NCBI RefSeq assembly: GCF_003702705.1
Contig: NZ_QZMN01000011.1
Coordinates: 62,001 to 126,000 of the forward strand
Direction: 5' to 3'
From: Ornithinimicrobium cerasi
Lineage (GTDB): Bacteria; Actinomycetota; Actinomycetes; Actinomycetales; Dermatophilaceae
DNA: 64,000 nt
The notes beneath the pieces are model-generated. The model saw nothing but the letters and a program-made list of their open reading frames with translations, made no database searches and was not told the DNA's origin. This document shows positions 33,949 to 42,528 of the stretch, in pieces. A program made the position numbers and the translations under genes. The stretch's first letter is position 1, and each line of letters begins with the position of its first letter.

Positions 33949-34887
33949 ATGCGCGACGGCGGCCTGACGGCATACCTGGAGGAGCTGCTGGAGCGGGTGC
34001 GGGGGGAGGACTCGGGCGAGCCGCACGAGCTGCCCGTCCTCGCGGAGGCGGACCCGGAGCGGATGGCGGTGGCCGTCGTCGACGTCGACGGGACGGTGTG
34101 GGCGGCCGGTGACGCGGAGCACCGGGTCCCGATCCAGTCGATGAGCAAGGCGGTGGTCTACGGCGTCGCGATCGACAGCTCGGGCATGGACGAGGTGCTC
34201 CGCCACATCGACGTCGAGCCCTCCGGTGACGCGTTCAACCGGATCAGCCTCGACGACGGCTCGAACCGGCCGGCCAACCCGATGATCAACGCCGGCGCGC
34301 TGACCGCGCACTCCCTCGTCGCCGGGCGCGACGCGGCCCACCGGCTCGAGCGCATCCGGGAGGTGCTCTCGGCGATGGCCGGGCGCGAGCTGGAGATCGA
34401 CGAGGAGTGCTACCGCCAGGAGATCGCCGACGCCCACCGCAACCTCGGCATCGCCCACCTCGTCAAGGCGCTGTCCGAGCTGCCCGACGAGCCGCACGAC
34501 GTCGTGGACGGCTACACCCGGCAGTGCGCCCTCTCCGTGAGCGTCGTCGAGCTGGCCCGGATCGCCGCGACGCTGGCCAACGACGGCGTCCTGCCGGGGA
34601 CCGAGGACCGGGTGCTGAGCGCGAGAGCGACCCGGCACGTGCTCTCGGTGATGCTGACCTGCGGCATGTACGACTCCGCCGGCGACTGGGTCTCCTCCGT
34701 CGGCATCCCGGCCAAGAGCGGCATCAGCGGCGGGATCCTGGGTGCCGTCCCCGGGCGGGGCGGCATCGCGACCTACTCACCCCGCCTCGACGGACACGGC
34801 AACTCCTCGCGCGGCATCCTCGCCTTCGAGCACATGTCGCGCGACCTCGACCTCCACGCGCTGCGCCCCCGTCACCGGGACCGGTGA
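33949..34887 (+). CDS. glsA: glutaminase (glutaminase A, serine beta-lactamase-like fold)
   Basis: A 312-aa enzyme that hydrolyses L-glutamine to glutamate and ammonia. The SxxK catalytic pair is S64 and K67 in PIQSMSKAVVYG, and other family motifs are RPANPMINAGAL, GIAHLVKALS and VGIPAKSGISGGI. It is of standard length (about 305-310). ATG start; TAGGGT (33937-33942), which includes the stop codon of the preceding gene, is 6 nt upstream. The 3' end overlaps a perfect palindromic terminator. Confidence 0.95.
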   Translation: MRDGGLTAYLEELLERVRGEDSGEPHELPVLAEADPERMAVAVVDVDGTVWAAGDAEHRVPIQSMSKAVVYGVAIDSSGMDEVLRHIDVEPSGDAFNRISLDDGSNRPANPMINAGALTAHSLVAGRDAAHRLERIREVLSAMAGRELEIDEECYRQEIADAHRNLGIAHLVKALSELPDEPHDVVDGYTRQCALSVSVVELARIAATLANDGVLPGTEDRVLSARATRHVLSVMLTCGMYDSAGDWVSSVGIPAKSGISGGILGAVPGRGGIATYSPRLDGHGNSSRGILAFEHMSRDLDLHALRPRHRDR

Positions 34888-34898
34888 CGGGGGCGCAG
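34861..34898. terminator. 18-bp perfect palindrome, bidirectional terminator
   Basis: Arms 34861-34878 and 34881-34898 are fully complementary (CTGCGCCCCCGTCACCGG and its reverse complement) with only GA between. The stem contains the last codons and the stop of glsA and lies 18 bp from the FKBP stop on the other strand. Confidence 0.85.
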
Positions 34899-34915
34899 CG
34901 GGAGGCGGGCGCGGG

Positions 34916-35314
34916 TCAGCGCACGTCGACGAGGTCCACGACGAAGATCAGCGTCTCGCCACCCTTGATGGCGCCACCGGCGCCCCGGTCGCCGTAGCCC
35001 AGGTGCGGCGGGATGACGATCCTTCGGCGGCCGCCGACCTTCATCCCGAGCAGCCCCTGGTCCCAGCCCTGGATGACCTGGCCGACGCCGACCGTGAAGG
35101 TCAGCGGCTCGCCGCGGTTCCAGGAGGCGTCGAACTCCTCGCCGGTCGACCAGGCGACACCGACGTAGTGGGCCGAGATGGTCGCTCCGGCGGTGGCCTC
35201 GGCACCCTTGCCGACCTCGACGTCCTCGGTCACCAGCTCGCTGGGCGGGCTGTCACCGGGGAAGTCGATCTCCGGCTTGGCCTTCCTGACCTCGCCGAAC
35301 GGGGACTCGCTCAT
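34916..35314 (-). CDS. FKBP-type peptidyl-prolyl isomerase
   Basis: A 132-aa cytoplasmic single-domain FKBP. The active-site and fold motifs are all present: VSAHYVG-like strand ISAHYVGVAW, FDASWNRGEPLTFTVGVGQVIQGWDQGLLGMKVGGRRRIVIPPHLGYG (read in parts), and a final FVVDLVDV strand. AAGGAG lies before the ATG. It follows a second, exported FKBP gene on the same strand (44-bp gap), so the pair is likely co-transcribed. Confidence 0.93.
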   Translation of the reverse strand: MSESPFGEVRKAKPEIDFPGDSPPSELVTEDVEVGKGAEATAGATISAHYVGVAWSTGEEFDASWNRGEPLTFTVGVGQVIQGWDQGLLGMKVGGRRRIVIPPHLGYGDRGAGGAIKGGETLIFVVDLVDVR

Positions 35315-35358
35315 GTCTCTCCTTGGGTATGTCGTGGGGCTGGCTCGGGCGGGCGCGC

Positions 35359-36390
35359 TCAGTAGGCGCCGAGGATGTCGACGACGAAGACGAGGGTCTC
35401 GCCGGCGAGCTCGTGGGCCGGCGGGGCGGTCGCGCCGTCGGTGTCCGCCGGGGCCTCGCCGTAGGCCTGGGCGGCGGGGATGACGAGAAGGACGCGCGAG
35501 CCGACGGTCTGACCGACCAGGCCCTCGTCCCAGCCGGGGATGACCCGGCCGACACCGATGGGGAACTCCGCCGGCTCGCCGCGGTCGTAGGAGTTGTCGA
35601 AGCCCTCGCCGTCGGAGAACTTCACGCCGGTGTAGTGGACCTTGACGGTCTGGCCGGCCTGCACCTCGGCGCCCTCGCCCCTGACCAGCACCTGGCTGAC
35701 CAGCTCGGTCGGCTCCTCGGTGCCGTCGGGGACGGTGATCTGGGCCGCGGACGCGCCGTCGGCCTCCACCTCGGGCAGACCCTCCTCCGGCTCCACGGCC
35801 TCGCCGGTCGCGGAGGTGAGCGGCTCCCTGCTGGAGACGACCTCCATGTAGAAGACCAGGGTGTCGTCGGCCCCGACGCCCAGCTGCGGGTTGCCCGCGG
35901 CGCCGAAGGCGTCGGCGGCCGGGATCGCGAGCAGCAGGGTGTCGCCGGCGCTGCGGCCGGGCAGGGTCTCGAGGAAGGCCGGGAAGAGGTTCTCGTTGCT
36001 GAGGTCGAGCGTCACGGTCTCGTCGGCCTCGTAGGTCGACAGCAGCTGCTCACCGGTGGTGCCGTTGACGGCGAGGTATCGGGCCTGCACCTCGTGCCCC
36101 TGCGCCACCTCGTCACCGTCGCCCGCGGCGACGTCCTGGCTCTGGGTCTCCGACACCCGGAAGGGCAGGTCGCCCTCGGCGAAGGGCTCGTCGTTCCAGG
36201 TGATCTGGGGCGCGTCCCCCTCGGTGTCCACCGCCAGCTCGGCGAGGTCTCCGTCGGCGACGGCCGAGGTCACGGCGGCGTCGTCGCTCTGCGAGGCGGC
36301 GTCCCCGTCACCGCCCTCGGTGGCGCAGCCGGCGAGGAGGAGCAGCGGGGCGGCGGCCAGGGCGGCCAGCCAGGGTCGGGGTGAGCGCAC
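35359..36390 (-). CDS. FKBP-type peptidyl-prolyl isomerase lipoprotein, two FKBP-like domains
   Basis: A 343-aa exported lipoprotein: signal peptide with lipobox LLLAGC (cysteine near residue 22), an acidic linker, a degenerate FKBP-like domain (about residues 85-205; EVQARYLAV, VGADDTLVFYMEVV) and a canonical one (about 225-343; VKVHYTGVKF, FPIGVGRVIPGWDEGLVGQ, VLLVIPAAQAYG). It should assist folding on the outer face of the membrane. GTG start with AAAGGA upstream. A neighbouring lnt and lipoprotein pathway is present in the window. Confidence 0.88.
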   Translation of the reverse strand: MRSPRPWLAALAAAPLLLLAGCATEGGDGDAASQSDDAAVTSAVADGDLAELAVDTEGDAPQITWNDEPFAEGDLPFRVSETQSQDVAAGDGDEVAQGHEVQARYLAVNGTTGEQLLSTYEADETVTLDLSNENLFPAFLETLPGRSAGDTLLLAIPAADAFGAAGNPQLGVGADDTLVFYMEVVSSREPLTSATGEAVEPEEGLPEVEADGASAAQITVPDGTEEPTELVSQVLVRGEGAEVQAGQTVKVHYTGVKFSDGEGFDNSYDRGEPAEFPIGVGRVIPGWDEGLVGQTVGSRVLLVIPAAQAYGEAPADTDGATAPPAHELAGETLVFVVDILGAY

Positions 36391-36432
36391 GCGCGCATCC
36401 TTTGCTAGACGGTGGAGGACAACCTGCTCAGC

Positions 36433-37839
36433 CTAACCAACGGAACCTGGGCGTTCGGTGTGAGGCGCTGACCCGGCGCGGATCGAGGCGATCAGCTCCT
36501 CGACCCGGGCGTCCACGCTGACGAAGGGGTCCTTGCACACGACGGTGCGGCTGGCGGCGTCGTTGAGCTTGAGGTGCACCCAGTCGCAGGTGAAGTCGCG
36601 CCGGTGCTCCTGGGCGGCGCGGACGAAGTCGCCCCGCAGGCGGGCCCGGGTCTGCGGCGGCTCGTGCATGGCCCGGGCGACGCGGGCGTCGTCGACGAGG
36701 GTGCGTGCCCGACCGGCCCGCTGCAGGATCGGCACCAGGCCACGGCGCGGGTGGACGTCGTGCCAGGCGAGGTCGAGCTGCTGCAGACGCTCGTCGTGCG
36801 GTGCCAGACCGTGCCGGTCGGCGTAGGAGTCGAGCAGCGACTTCTTCATCACCCACTCGACCTCGGTGTCGACGAGCGCGAGGTTGTCCGTGTCGATGGC
36901 GTGCAGGGTGCGGTCCCACAGCTCCAGGACCTGGTCGTAGGGGGCGGTGTCCGCGATGCCCGCGCCGGCGGCATACCTGCTCGCGAGCTCGAGCAGCTCG
37001 CGCTGCATGTCGAGGGCGGTGATCGTGCCGCCGCGCTGGCGGGCCAGCGGGCGGCGGCCGGTCGGGTCGCGGCTGACGTCGCGGATCGCCTGGACGGGGT
37101 TGGCGAGGGCGAGGTCGGGCACGATGGTCCCGGCCTCGAGCATCCGCAGGACGAGGTCGGTGGTGCCGATCCGCAGCAGGGTCGTCGTCTGGCTCATCGT
37201 CGAGTCCCCGACGATGACGTGCAGGCGCCGGTAGCGCTCGGGGTCGGCGTGCGGCTCGTCGCGGGTGTTGATGATGGGCCGTGAGCGGGTGGTGGCCGAG
37301 GACAGGCCCTCCCACATGTGGTCGGCACGCTGGGAGACGAGGTAGGTGGCACGCTCCCCCACGACGTGCAGCCGTCCCGCTCCGCTGACGAGCTGCCGGG
37401 TGACGAGGAAGGGGACGAGGGTGTCCGTCACCCGCTCGAGGCGCCCGTCGCGGCGGATGAGGTAGTTCTCGTGCGAGCCGTAGGAGTTGCCCCGCGAGTC
37501 GACGTTGTTCTTCAGCACGTAGATGGTGGCGTCCATCCCCTCCTCGGCGAGGCGCTGCTCGGCGTCGTCGGCGAGGTCCTGGACGATGAGCTCGCCCGCC
37601 TTGTCGTGGGCGAGGACGTCGAGGAGGTCGACGCACTCGGCCGTGGCGTACTCCGGGTGCGAGCCGACGTCGAGGTAGAGCCGCGAGCCGTTGGACAGGA
37701 AGACGTTGCTCGACCGGCCCCACGCGACGACCTTGCGGAAGAGGTAGCGGGCCACCTCCTCCGGTGCCAGCCGCGGGCCCTCCCGGAAGGTCGCGTTGAC
37801 CCCGAACTCGGTCTCGATCCCGATGATCCGCCGGTCCAC
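36433..37839 (-). CDS. pafA: Pup--protein ligase PafA
   Basis: About 468 aa. PafA joins the C-terminal glutamate of Pup to lysines of target proteins using ATP. Motifs: GIETEFGV near residues 6-13, SNGSRLYLDVGSHPEYATAE, KNNVDSRGNSYGSHENYL, SRPIINTRDEPHAD, YRRLHVIVGDSTMSQTT and RDFTCDWVHLKLND. Homologues begin (M)xRRIxGIETE, so I start at the GTG at 37837-37839; a GTG 18 codons earlier (37893) would overlap pup by 11 bp. It follows pup directly: the prcB and prcA genes usually found between them are absent. Confidence 0.95.
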   Translation of the reverse strand: MDRRIIGIETEFGVNATFREGPRLAPEEVARYLFRKVVAWGRSSNVFLSNGSRLYLDVGSHPEYATAECVDLLDVLAHDKAGELIVQDLADDAEQRLAEEGMDATIYVLKNNVDSRGNSYGSHENYLIRRDGRLERVTDTLVPFLVTRQLVSGAGRLHVVGERATYLVSQRADHMWEGLSSATTRSRPIINTRDEPHADPERYRRLHVIVGDSTMSQTTTLLRIGTTDLVLRMLEAGTIVPDLALANPVQAIRDVSRDPTGRRPLARQRGGTITALDMQRELLELASRYAAGAGIADTAPYDQVLELWDRTLHAIDTDNLALVDTEVEWVMKKSLLDSYADRHGLAPHDERLQQLDLAWHDVHPRRGLVPILQRAGRARTLVDDARVARAMHEPPQTRARLRGDFVRAAQEHRRDFTCDWVHLKLNDAASRTVVCKDPFVSVDARVEELIASIRAGSAPHTERPGSVG

Positions 37840-37882
37840 CGCGCTCACCGCGGTCCGGGACGGCGGGCCCCCGGGCACCGGC

Positions 37883-38083
37883 TCACTGCCCACCCTTCTG
37901 CACGAAGTTGTGCACGAACTCCTGGGCGTTGGTCTCCAGCACCCCGTCGATCTCGTCGAGGAGGCTGTCCAGGGCGGCGTCGCGCTCGGCGTGCTGCGCC
38001 TGGGGAGCCGCCGGCGGCACCGCCGGCTCGGGCTCGGGGGCGGCGTCGTCGCGCCGTGAGGTGAACTTCTGCTGCTCGGACAT
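37883..38083 (-). CDS. pup: prokaryotic ubiquitin-like protein Pup
   Basis: A 66-aa, disordered, acidic protein with no hydrophobic core. The C-terminal half LLDEIDGVLETNAQEFVHNFVQKGGQ (in the last 26 residues) is the Mpa- and ligase-binding segment, and it ends GGQ, so Dop must deamidate the final glutamine before ligation. GAGAGGAG precedes the ATG. It sits 13 bp after dop and just ahead of pafA on the same strand. Confidence 0.97.
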   Translation of the reverse strand: MSEQQKFTSRRDDAAPEPEPAVPPAAPQAQHAERDAALDSLLDEIDGVLETNAQEFVHNFVQKGGQ

Positions 38084-38096
38084 GGGGATGCTCCTC

Positions 38097-39638
38097 TCAG
38101 ACGTCCTCGCTCACCAGCTCGGTGAGCAAGGAGGCGGTGCGGGTATGCCGGTCGAGCAGGGCCGCGGTCTGCTCACGCGTGGCGGAGGTCGGCTCGGGCA
38201 GCTGGACCCGGCGCACGCGACCACGCTCGTCGAGCAGGACGACCGAGTCCCACGAGGCGGCGCGGACGTCCGTGCCGAAACGACGCACGACCTCGCCGCG
38301 GAACCAGGCGCGGGTGTCCGCCGGCGGCTCGGCGACCGCGGCGGCGATCGCCGCGTCGTCGACCAGACGCTCCAGCTGGCCCGCGGCGCGCAGCCGCAGC
38401 GCCAGCCCCCGTGCGGGGTCCAGGTCGTGCCACTGGATGTCCATCGCCTGCACCCGCGGGTCGTCCCACGCGGCGCCGGCCCGGTCGCGGAACCTCTCGA
38501 GGAGCGAGAGCTTGGCCACCCACTCGACCTGGGCGGCGCAGGAGGCGGGGTCGACGCGCAGGGCGTCGAGGACCGTGCGCCACCGCCCCAGGACGAGGCG
38601 GGTCTCCTCGTCGAGGACCCACCCCTCGTGACCACCGACGGCGGCCTCCTCGACCGCCTCGAGGTGGGCCTCGAGCAGGTCGAGCCCGGTCAGGTGCCGT
38701 CCGTCGAGGGTCTCGACCGTCGCGCGCAGGGTCGGGTCGTGGGAGATGACCTGCGCCGCCGCCACCGGGGCGCGCAGCGTGACGTCGGGGACCGCCCCGG
38801 GGTCTGTCTCCAGGAGACGGAGGACGGCGCTGAGCGAGCCGACGGCGAGGAGGGTCGTCACGTCGGCCATCGTGGCGTCGCCCACGATGACGTGCAGCCG
38901 GCGCCACAGGTGCGGGGTCGCGTGCGGCTCGTCCCGGGTGTTGATGATCGGGCGGCGCAGCGTGGTCTCCAGCCCCACCTCGGCCTCGAGGTAGTCGGCG
39001 CGCTGGCTCAGCTGGAAGCCGGGTCGCTCGCTCGTCTGCCCCAGCCCCACCCGGCCGGCGCCGGCGATGACGGGTCGGGCCACGAGGAAGGGGATCAGGT
39101 CGCGGGCGATCCGTTCGAACGGCACGGTGCGCGGGACGAGGTAGTTCTCGTGGGTCCCGTAGGAGGCGCCCTTGCCGTCGACGTTGTTCTTGTAGAGCCG
39201 CACCTGCTGCCCGCGCCCGGCCAGCGTCCGCGCCGCGGCGAGCGCCACCTGCTCGCCGGCGCGGTCGTAGCGCACCGCCTCGGTGGGCGAGGTGACCTCG
39301 GGTGAGGAGTACTCGGGGTGGGCGTGGTCGACGTAGAACCGCGCGCCGTTGGCCAGCACGGTGTTGGCGATCGTCGGGTCCTCGACGTCGGTGAGCTGGG
39401 AGCGGTCGGCGAGCGCGCGGGCCATCTCGTAGCCGCGGGCGTCCCGCAGCGGCGTCTCGTCGGCGTAGTCCCAGCCGGAGCCGGTGGGCAGGGCGGCGCC
39501 CGCGTGCGCGCCCGCGGCGTAGGCCTGCACGACCTGGCCCGAGAGGAGCATGGGGGTGAGGGGCCGTCCCTGGGCGTCGACCTGGTCGCTGGTGATCCCC
39601 AGCTCGGTCTCGATCCCCATCACGCGACGGACGGTCAT
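38097..39638 (-). CDS. dop: Pup deamidase/depupylase Dop
   Basis: A 513-aa homologue of PafA. It deamidates the GGQ end of Pup and also removes Pup from substrates. It has MGIETELGI at the N-terminus, the extra Dop loop after it (about residues 38-80, GSGWDYADETPLRD), FYVDHAHPEYSSPEVTSP, YKNNVDGKGASYGTHENYL and RPIINTRDEPHA. Start ATG; TAGGGT (39645-39650, minus strand) lies 6 nt upstream and contains the tetR stop codon. In most actinobacteria mpa is immediately upstream; here it is 4 kb away. Confidence 0.95.
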   Translation of the reverse strand: MTVRRVMGIETELGITSDQVDAQGRPLTPMLLSGQVVQAYAAGAHAGAALPTGSGWDYADETPLRDARGYEMARALADRSQLTDVEDPTIANTVLANGARFYVDHAHPEYSSPEVTSPTEAVRYDRAGEQVALAAARTLAGRGQQVRLYKNNVDGKGASYGTHENYLVPRTVPFERIARDLIPFLVARPVIAGAGRVGLGQTSERPGFQLSQRADYLEAEVGLETTLRRPIINTRDEPHATPHLWRRLHVIVGDATMADVTTLLAVGSLSAVLRLLETDPGAVPDVTLRAPVAAAQVISHDPTLRATVETLDGRHLTGLDLLEAHLEAVEEAAVGGHEGWVLDEETRLVLGRWRTVLDALRVDPASCAAQVEWVAKLSLLERFRDRAGAAWDDPRVQAMDIQWHDLDPARGLALRLRAAGQLERLVDDAAIAAAVAEPPADTRAWFRGEVVRRFGTDVRAASWDSVVLLDERGRVRRVQLPEPTSATREQTAALLDRHTRTASLLTELVSEDV

Positions 39639-39647
39639 GGGGCCACC

Positions 39648-40238
39648 CTACGGTCCCTTCCCGACGGCGGTCCCGCCGTCCGCCCCGGTCGCCCGGGGCA
39701 CGTCCAGACGGTCGAGGACGGCCTGGACGAGGGCGCCGTACTCGCGGACCACGGCGTCCTCGAGCCCCTCGTCGTCGGCACCCTCGAGGAGGCCGAAGGT
39801 GCGCACGCCGGCCGCCAGGCCGATCATCAGGCAGGCCAGCTGCTCGACGTGCCGCCGGTCCTCACCCTCGGACGGGAAGCGGCCGAGGAAGCGCTGCCGG
39901 AAGTCGGCGAGCGCGGTCTCCCGGTCCGGCGCCTGCGGGAAGAGGTAGAGGGCGCGCAGCCACGGCTCGGCGGCCTCCTCGTCGCGGCGGGTCAGCATCC
40001 GGCGGACCAGGAGCTCACCCATGCCCTCCAGCGGGGTGTCGGGGAGCAGCGGCGCGGGCTCGGCGGGCCGGGCGAGGGCGTGCAGCTGCTCCTTGGAGCC
40101 GGCGATCTTCATCACCATCGCCGGTGAGACCCCCGCGACCCCCGCCACCTCACGGATGGTGACCGACGCATACCCCCTCTCGCCGAAGAGCCGACGTGCC
40201 GAGCGCAGCACCCGTTCGCGGGTCTCGGTGGCGCTCAC
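39648..40238 (-). CDS. TetR family transcriptional regulator
   Basis: A 196-aa protein with an N-terminal TetR helix-turn-helix (TRERVLRSARRLFGERGYASVTIREVAGVAGVSPAMV, first 45 residues) and a variable ligand domain. The start is GTG, overlapping the TGA of the MFS gene in GTGA, so it is co-translated with the transporter and probably represses it. Its TAG stop codon is part of the dop -10 box, so the pair abuts the pup operon with no spare sequence. Confidence 0.88.
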   Translation of the reverse strand: MSATETRERVLRSARRLFGERGYASVTIREVAGVAGVSPAMVMKIAGSKEQLHALARPAEPAPLLPDTPLEGMGELLVRRMLTRRDEEAAEPWLRALYLFPQAPDRETALADFRQRFLGRFPSEGEDRRHVEQLACLMIGLAAGVRTFGLLEGADDEGLEDAVVREYGALVQAVLDRLDVPRATGADGGTAVGKGP

Positions 40239-42274
40239 GGCTCGCGCACCGCCACCGGGGTGAGGTCCGCGCGCTCCGCCGGGCGGGGGACCCCGGTGAT
40301 CAGGTCCACGTCCAGGCTGGCCGACGTGCTGTGCACGGTGAGCGCGCGGGAGCGGGTCCGGCCGGTCCCGTGGTCGACGGCGGTGAGGACGTAGCGGCCC
40401 GGAGGTGGCAGACCCAGCTCGTAGTAGCCGTCGGGGTCGGCTGTCGTCGTCCCCGCGTACTCGCCCGAGTGTCGGATGAGCGAGAGCATCACCCCGCCCA
40501 GCGGGCGGCCGGCGTCGGTGACGTGGCCGCTGAGGAGCAGTCGTCGGGTCATCGTGACGTCCTCGGCCTCCCCCGCGTCGAGGTCCACCAGCTCCGACTG
40601 CGGCGCCCAGCCCTCGGCGGAGACGACGAGCAGGTAGCTGCCTCCCTCCGGCAGGGCGAGGACGTAGCGGCCGTCGTTGTCGGTGCGGCCCCAGTCGACG
40701 TGCCGACCGTCGGGGTGGAGCACGGTGGCGACGGCCTGGCGCAGCGGCCTCCCGGCCGGGCCGACCACCCGGCCCCGCACGAGCACCTCGGGCCGTTCCC
40801 CGTCGGCCTTGACGTGCACCCGCTCACCCGTCGGGACGGCGCCGGCCGGTTCCAGGCTCTCGTCGAGCCGCACCGGTCGGCGGATGAACGCGGCGATGAG
40901 GGCGCCACCGAGCGCGGCTGCGGTCCCCGCCCAGAACACCAGCTGGTATGCCGCGAACGTCGGCGCCATCTCCCCGCTGCTCGTCCGGATCATCGAGGCG
41001 GCGAAGACCGCCGCCACGAGCGCCGACGCGGACGAGGTGCCGATGGAGCGCAGCAGGGTGTTGAGGCCGTTGGCCGAGGCCGTCTCGGTGATCGGCACGG
41101 CGCGCATGATGAGGGTCGGCATGGCCGCGAAGGCCAGGGCGGTGCCGAGGGAGGCGATGCCCGAGGTGACCATCACCTCCACCACCGAGCCGTGCAGCAG
41201 CGCGCGTGTGACGAAGCCGACCGCCATGGCGAGCGCCCCGCCGATGAGCACCGCGCGCGGCCCGTAGCGCCGGATGAGGCCCGCCGACAGGGGCGACATC
41301 GCGACCATGAGGATCCCCGCCGGGAGCAGCGCGAGTCCCGTGGCCACGACCGAGAGGTCGAACCCGTAGCCGGTCTCCAGGGGCATCTGGACCTGCTGGG
41401 CCGAGGTGAGGAAGTTGGCGAACATCGCGAACCCGACCAGCACGGACGCCGCGTTCGTCAGCAGCACGGTGCGCCGCATCGAGGTGCGGATGTCGACGAG
41501 CGGCTGCCCGGTCCGCAGCTCCCAGGGCACCCAGGCCGCCAGCACCAGGCCGGCGGTGACGAGAAGGGTGAGCGTGAGCGGGGAGCTCCAGCCCCACGAT
41601 CCGGCCTTGCTCACCGCCAGGAGGAAGCAGGTCAGCGCGACCGAGAGGAGCACCGCGCCGAGGAAGTCGAACCGCCCCCGGGTGCGGACGGTCGACTCGG
41701 GCACCACCCGGTGCACGGCGACGAGCATGACGACCGCGAACCCGCCGGAGACGTAGAAGAGTGCGTGCCAGTCGAGGCTCTGGTAGATCACGCCCGCCAG
41801 CGGCATACCCACCGCGCCCCCGATGCCGAGCGTCGCGGACATCAGCGCGACGCCGGAGCCGACCTTGTCGGCGGGCAGGTGGTCGCGCATGATGCTGATG
41901 CCGACGGGCACGAGACAGGCGCCCAGGCCCGCGAGACCGCGGCCGAGGATGACCATCCCGAGGCTGGTGGACAGCGCGCCGATGAGCGACCCGACGATGA
42001 CCGCCCACATGCAGACGAGCATCATCAGGCGCTTGCCGAACATGTCCGCGAGCCGCGACACGATCGGAGTGCCGACGGCGGCCGTCAGGAGGGTGATGGT
42101 CACCAGCCAGGAGGCGTTGTCGCTGGTGGTCCCCAGGATCTCGGGGAAGTCGGGGAGCAGCGGCAGGACGAGCGTCTGCTGCAGCGAGACCAGGGTCCCG
42201 CACAGGCCGAGGACGGCGATGATCGCGCCGGTGGACGGGCCGGGACGGGCCGTCTCGGCCTCCAGTGAACGCAT
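40235..42274 (-). CDS. DHA2-like 14-TM MFS drug transporter with C-terminal carboxypeptidase-regulatory-like domains
   Basis: About 679 aa. Residues 1-500 form a 14-helix major facilitator of the drug:H+ antiporter-2 type (NASWLVTITLLTAAVGTPIVSRLADMFGKR read in parts, GRGLAGLGACLVPVGISI, motif with RRYGPRAVL). The last 170 residues are soluble and contain two beta-sandwich CarboxypepD_reg/CNA-B-like repeats (LVRGRVVGPAGRPLRQAVA ... GRYVLALPEGG, and LLSGHVTDAGRPLGGV ... GYYELGLPPPG). The fusion is unusual for an exporter. I use the ATG at 42272-42274, with TAGACT 7 nt upstream; a GTG 2 codons earlier is the alternative. Confidence 0.88.
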   Translation of the reverse strand: MRSLEAETARPGPSTGAIIAVLGLCGTLVSLQQTLVLPLLPDFPEILGTTSDNASWLVTITLLTAAVGTPIVSRLADMFGKRLMMLVCMWAVIVGSLIGALSTSLGMVILGRGLAGLGACLVPVGISIMRDHLPADKVGSGVALMSATLGIGGAVGMPLAGVIYQSLDWHALFYVSGGFAVVMLVAVHRVVPESTVRTRGRFDFLGAVLLSVALTCFLLAVSKAGSWGWSSPLTLTLLVTAGLVLAAWVPWELRTGQPLVDIRTSMRRTVLLTNAASVLVGFAMFANFLTSAQQVQMPLETGYGFDLSVVATGLALLPAGILMVAMSPLSAGLIRRYGPRAVLIGGALAMAVGFVTRALLHGSVVEVMVTSGIASLGTALAFAAMPTLIMRAVPITETASANGLNTLLRSIGTSSASALVAAVFAASMIRTSSGEMAPTFAAYQLVFWAGTAAALGGALIAAFIRRPVRLDESLEPAGAVPTGERVHVKADGERPEVLVRGRVVGPAGRPLRQAVATVLHPDGRHVDWGRTDNDGRYVLALPEGGSYLLVVSAEGWAPQSELVDLDAGEAEDVTMTRRLLLSGHVTDAGRPLGGVMLSLIRHSGEYAGTTTADPDGYYELGLPPPGRYVLTAVDHGTGRTRSRALTVHSTSASLDVDLITGVPRPAERADLTPVAVREP

Positions 42275-42339
42275 GTTCACCAGTCTACGTGCCCGCCGCA
42301 GGTCGACCGACCGTCATCTCGTGCGCCGCCCTCCCCTGT

Positions 42340-42459
42340 GCACCGGCCACTCACCTGCGTGACGCCTGCCCGTCGGTCCGCCGATCGCCGCGCACCGGCC
42401 ACTCACCTGCGTGACCCACGCCCGTCGGTCCGCCGATCGCCGCGCACCGGCCACTCACC
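42340..42459 (+). repeat. 52-bp tandem repeat array, left of the nuclease gene
   Basis: Two full units (42340-42391, 42392-42443) and a 16-bp partial third (from 42444). Each begins GCACCGGCCACTCAC and continues with TGCGTGAC, then CCGTCGGTCCGCCGATCGCC; the two full units differ in only a few bases. The array lies between divergent genes and is matched by an inverted array at 43448-43610. Confidence 0.9.
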
Positions 42460-42528
42460 GGGGGGCGCCGAGACCTGCCTGTGGACAAGCGCCAACGCGA
42501 CCACCGCGGTCGCGGCACGCTTGCGCGG

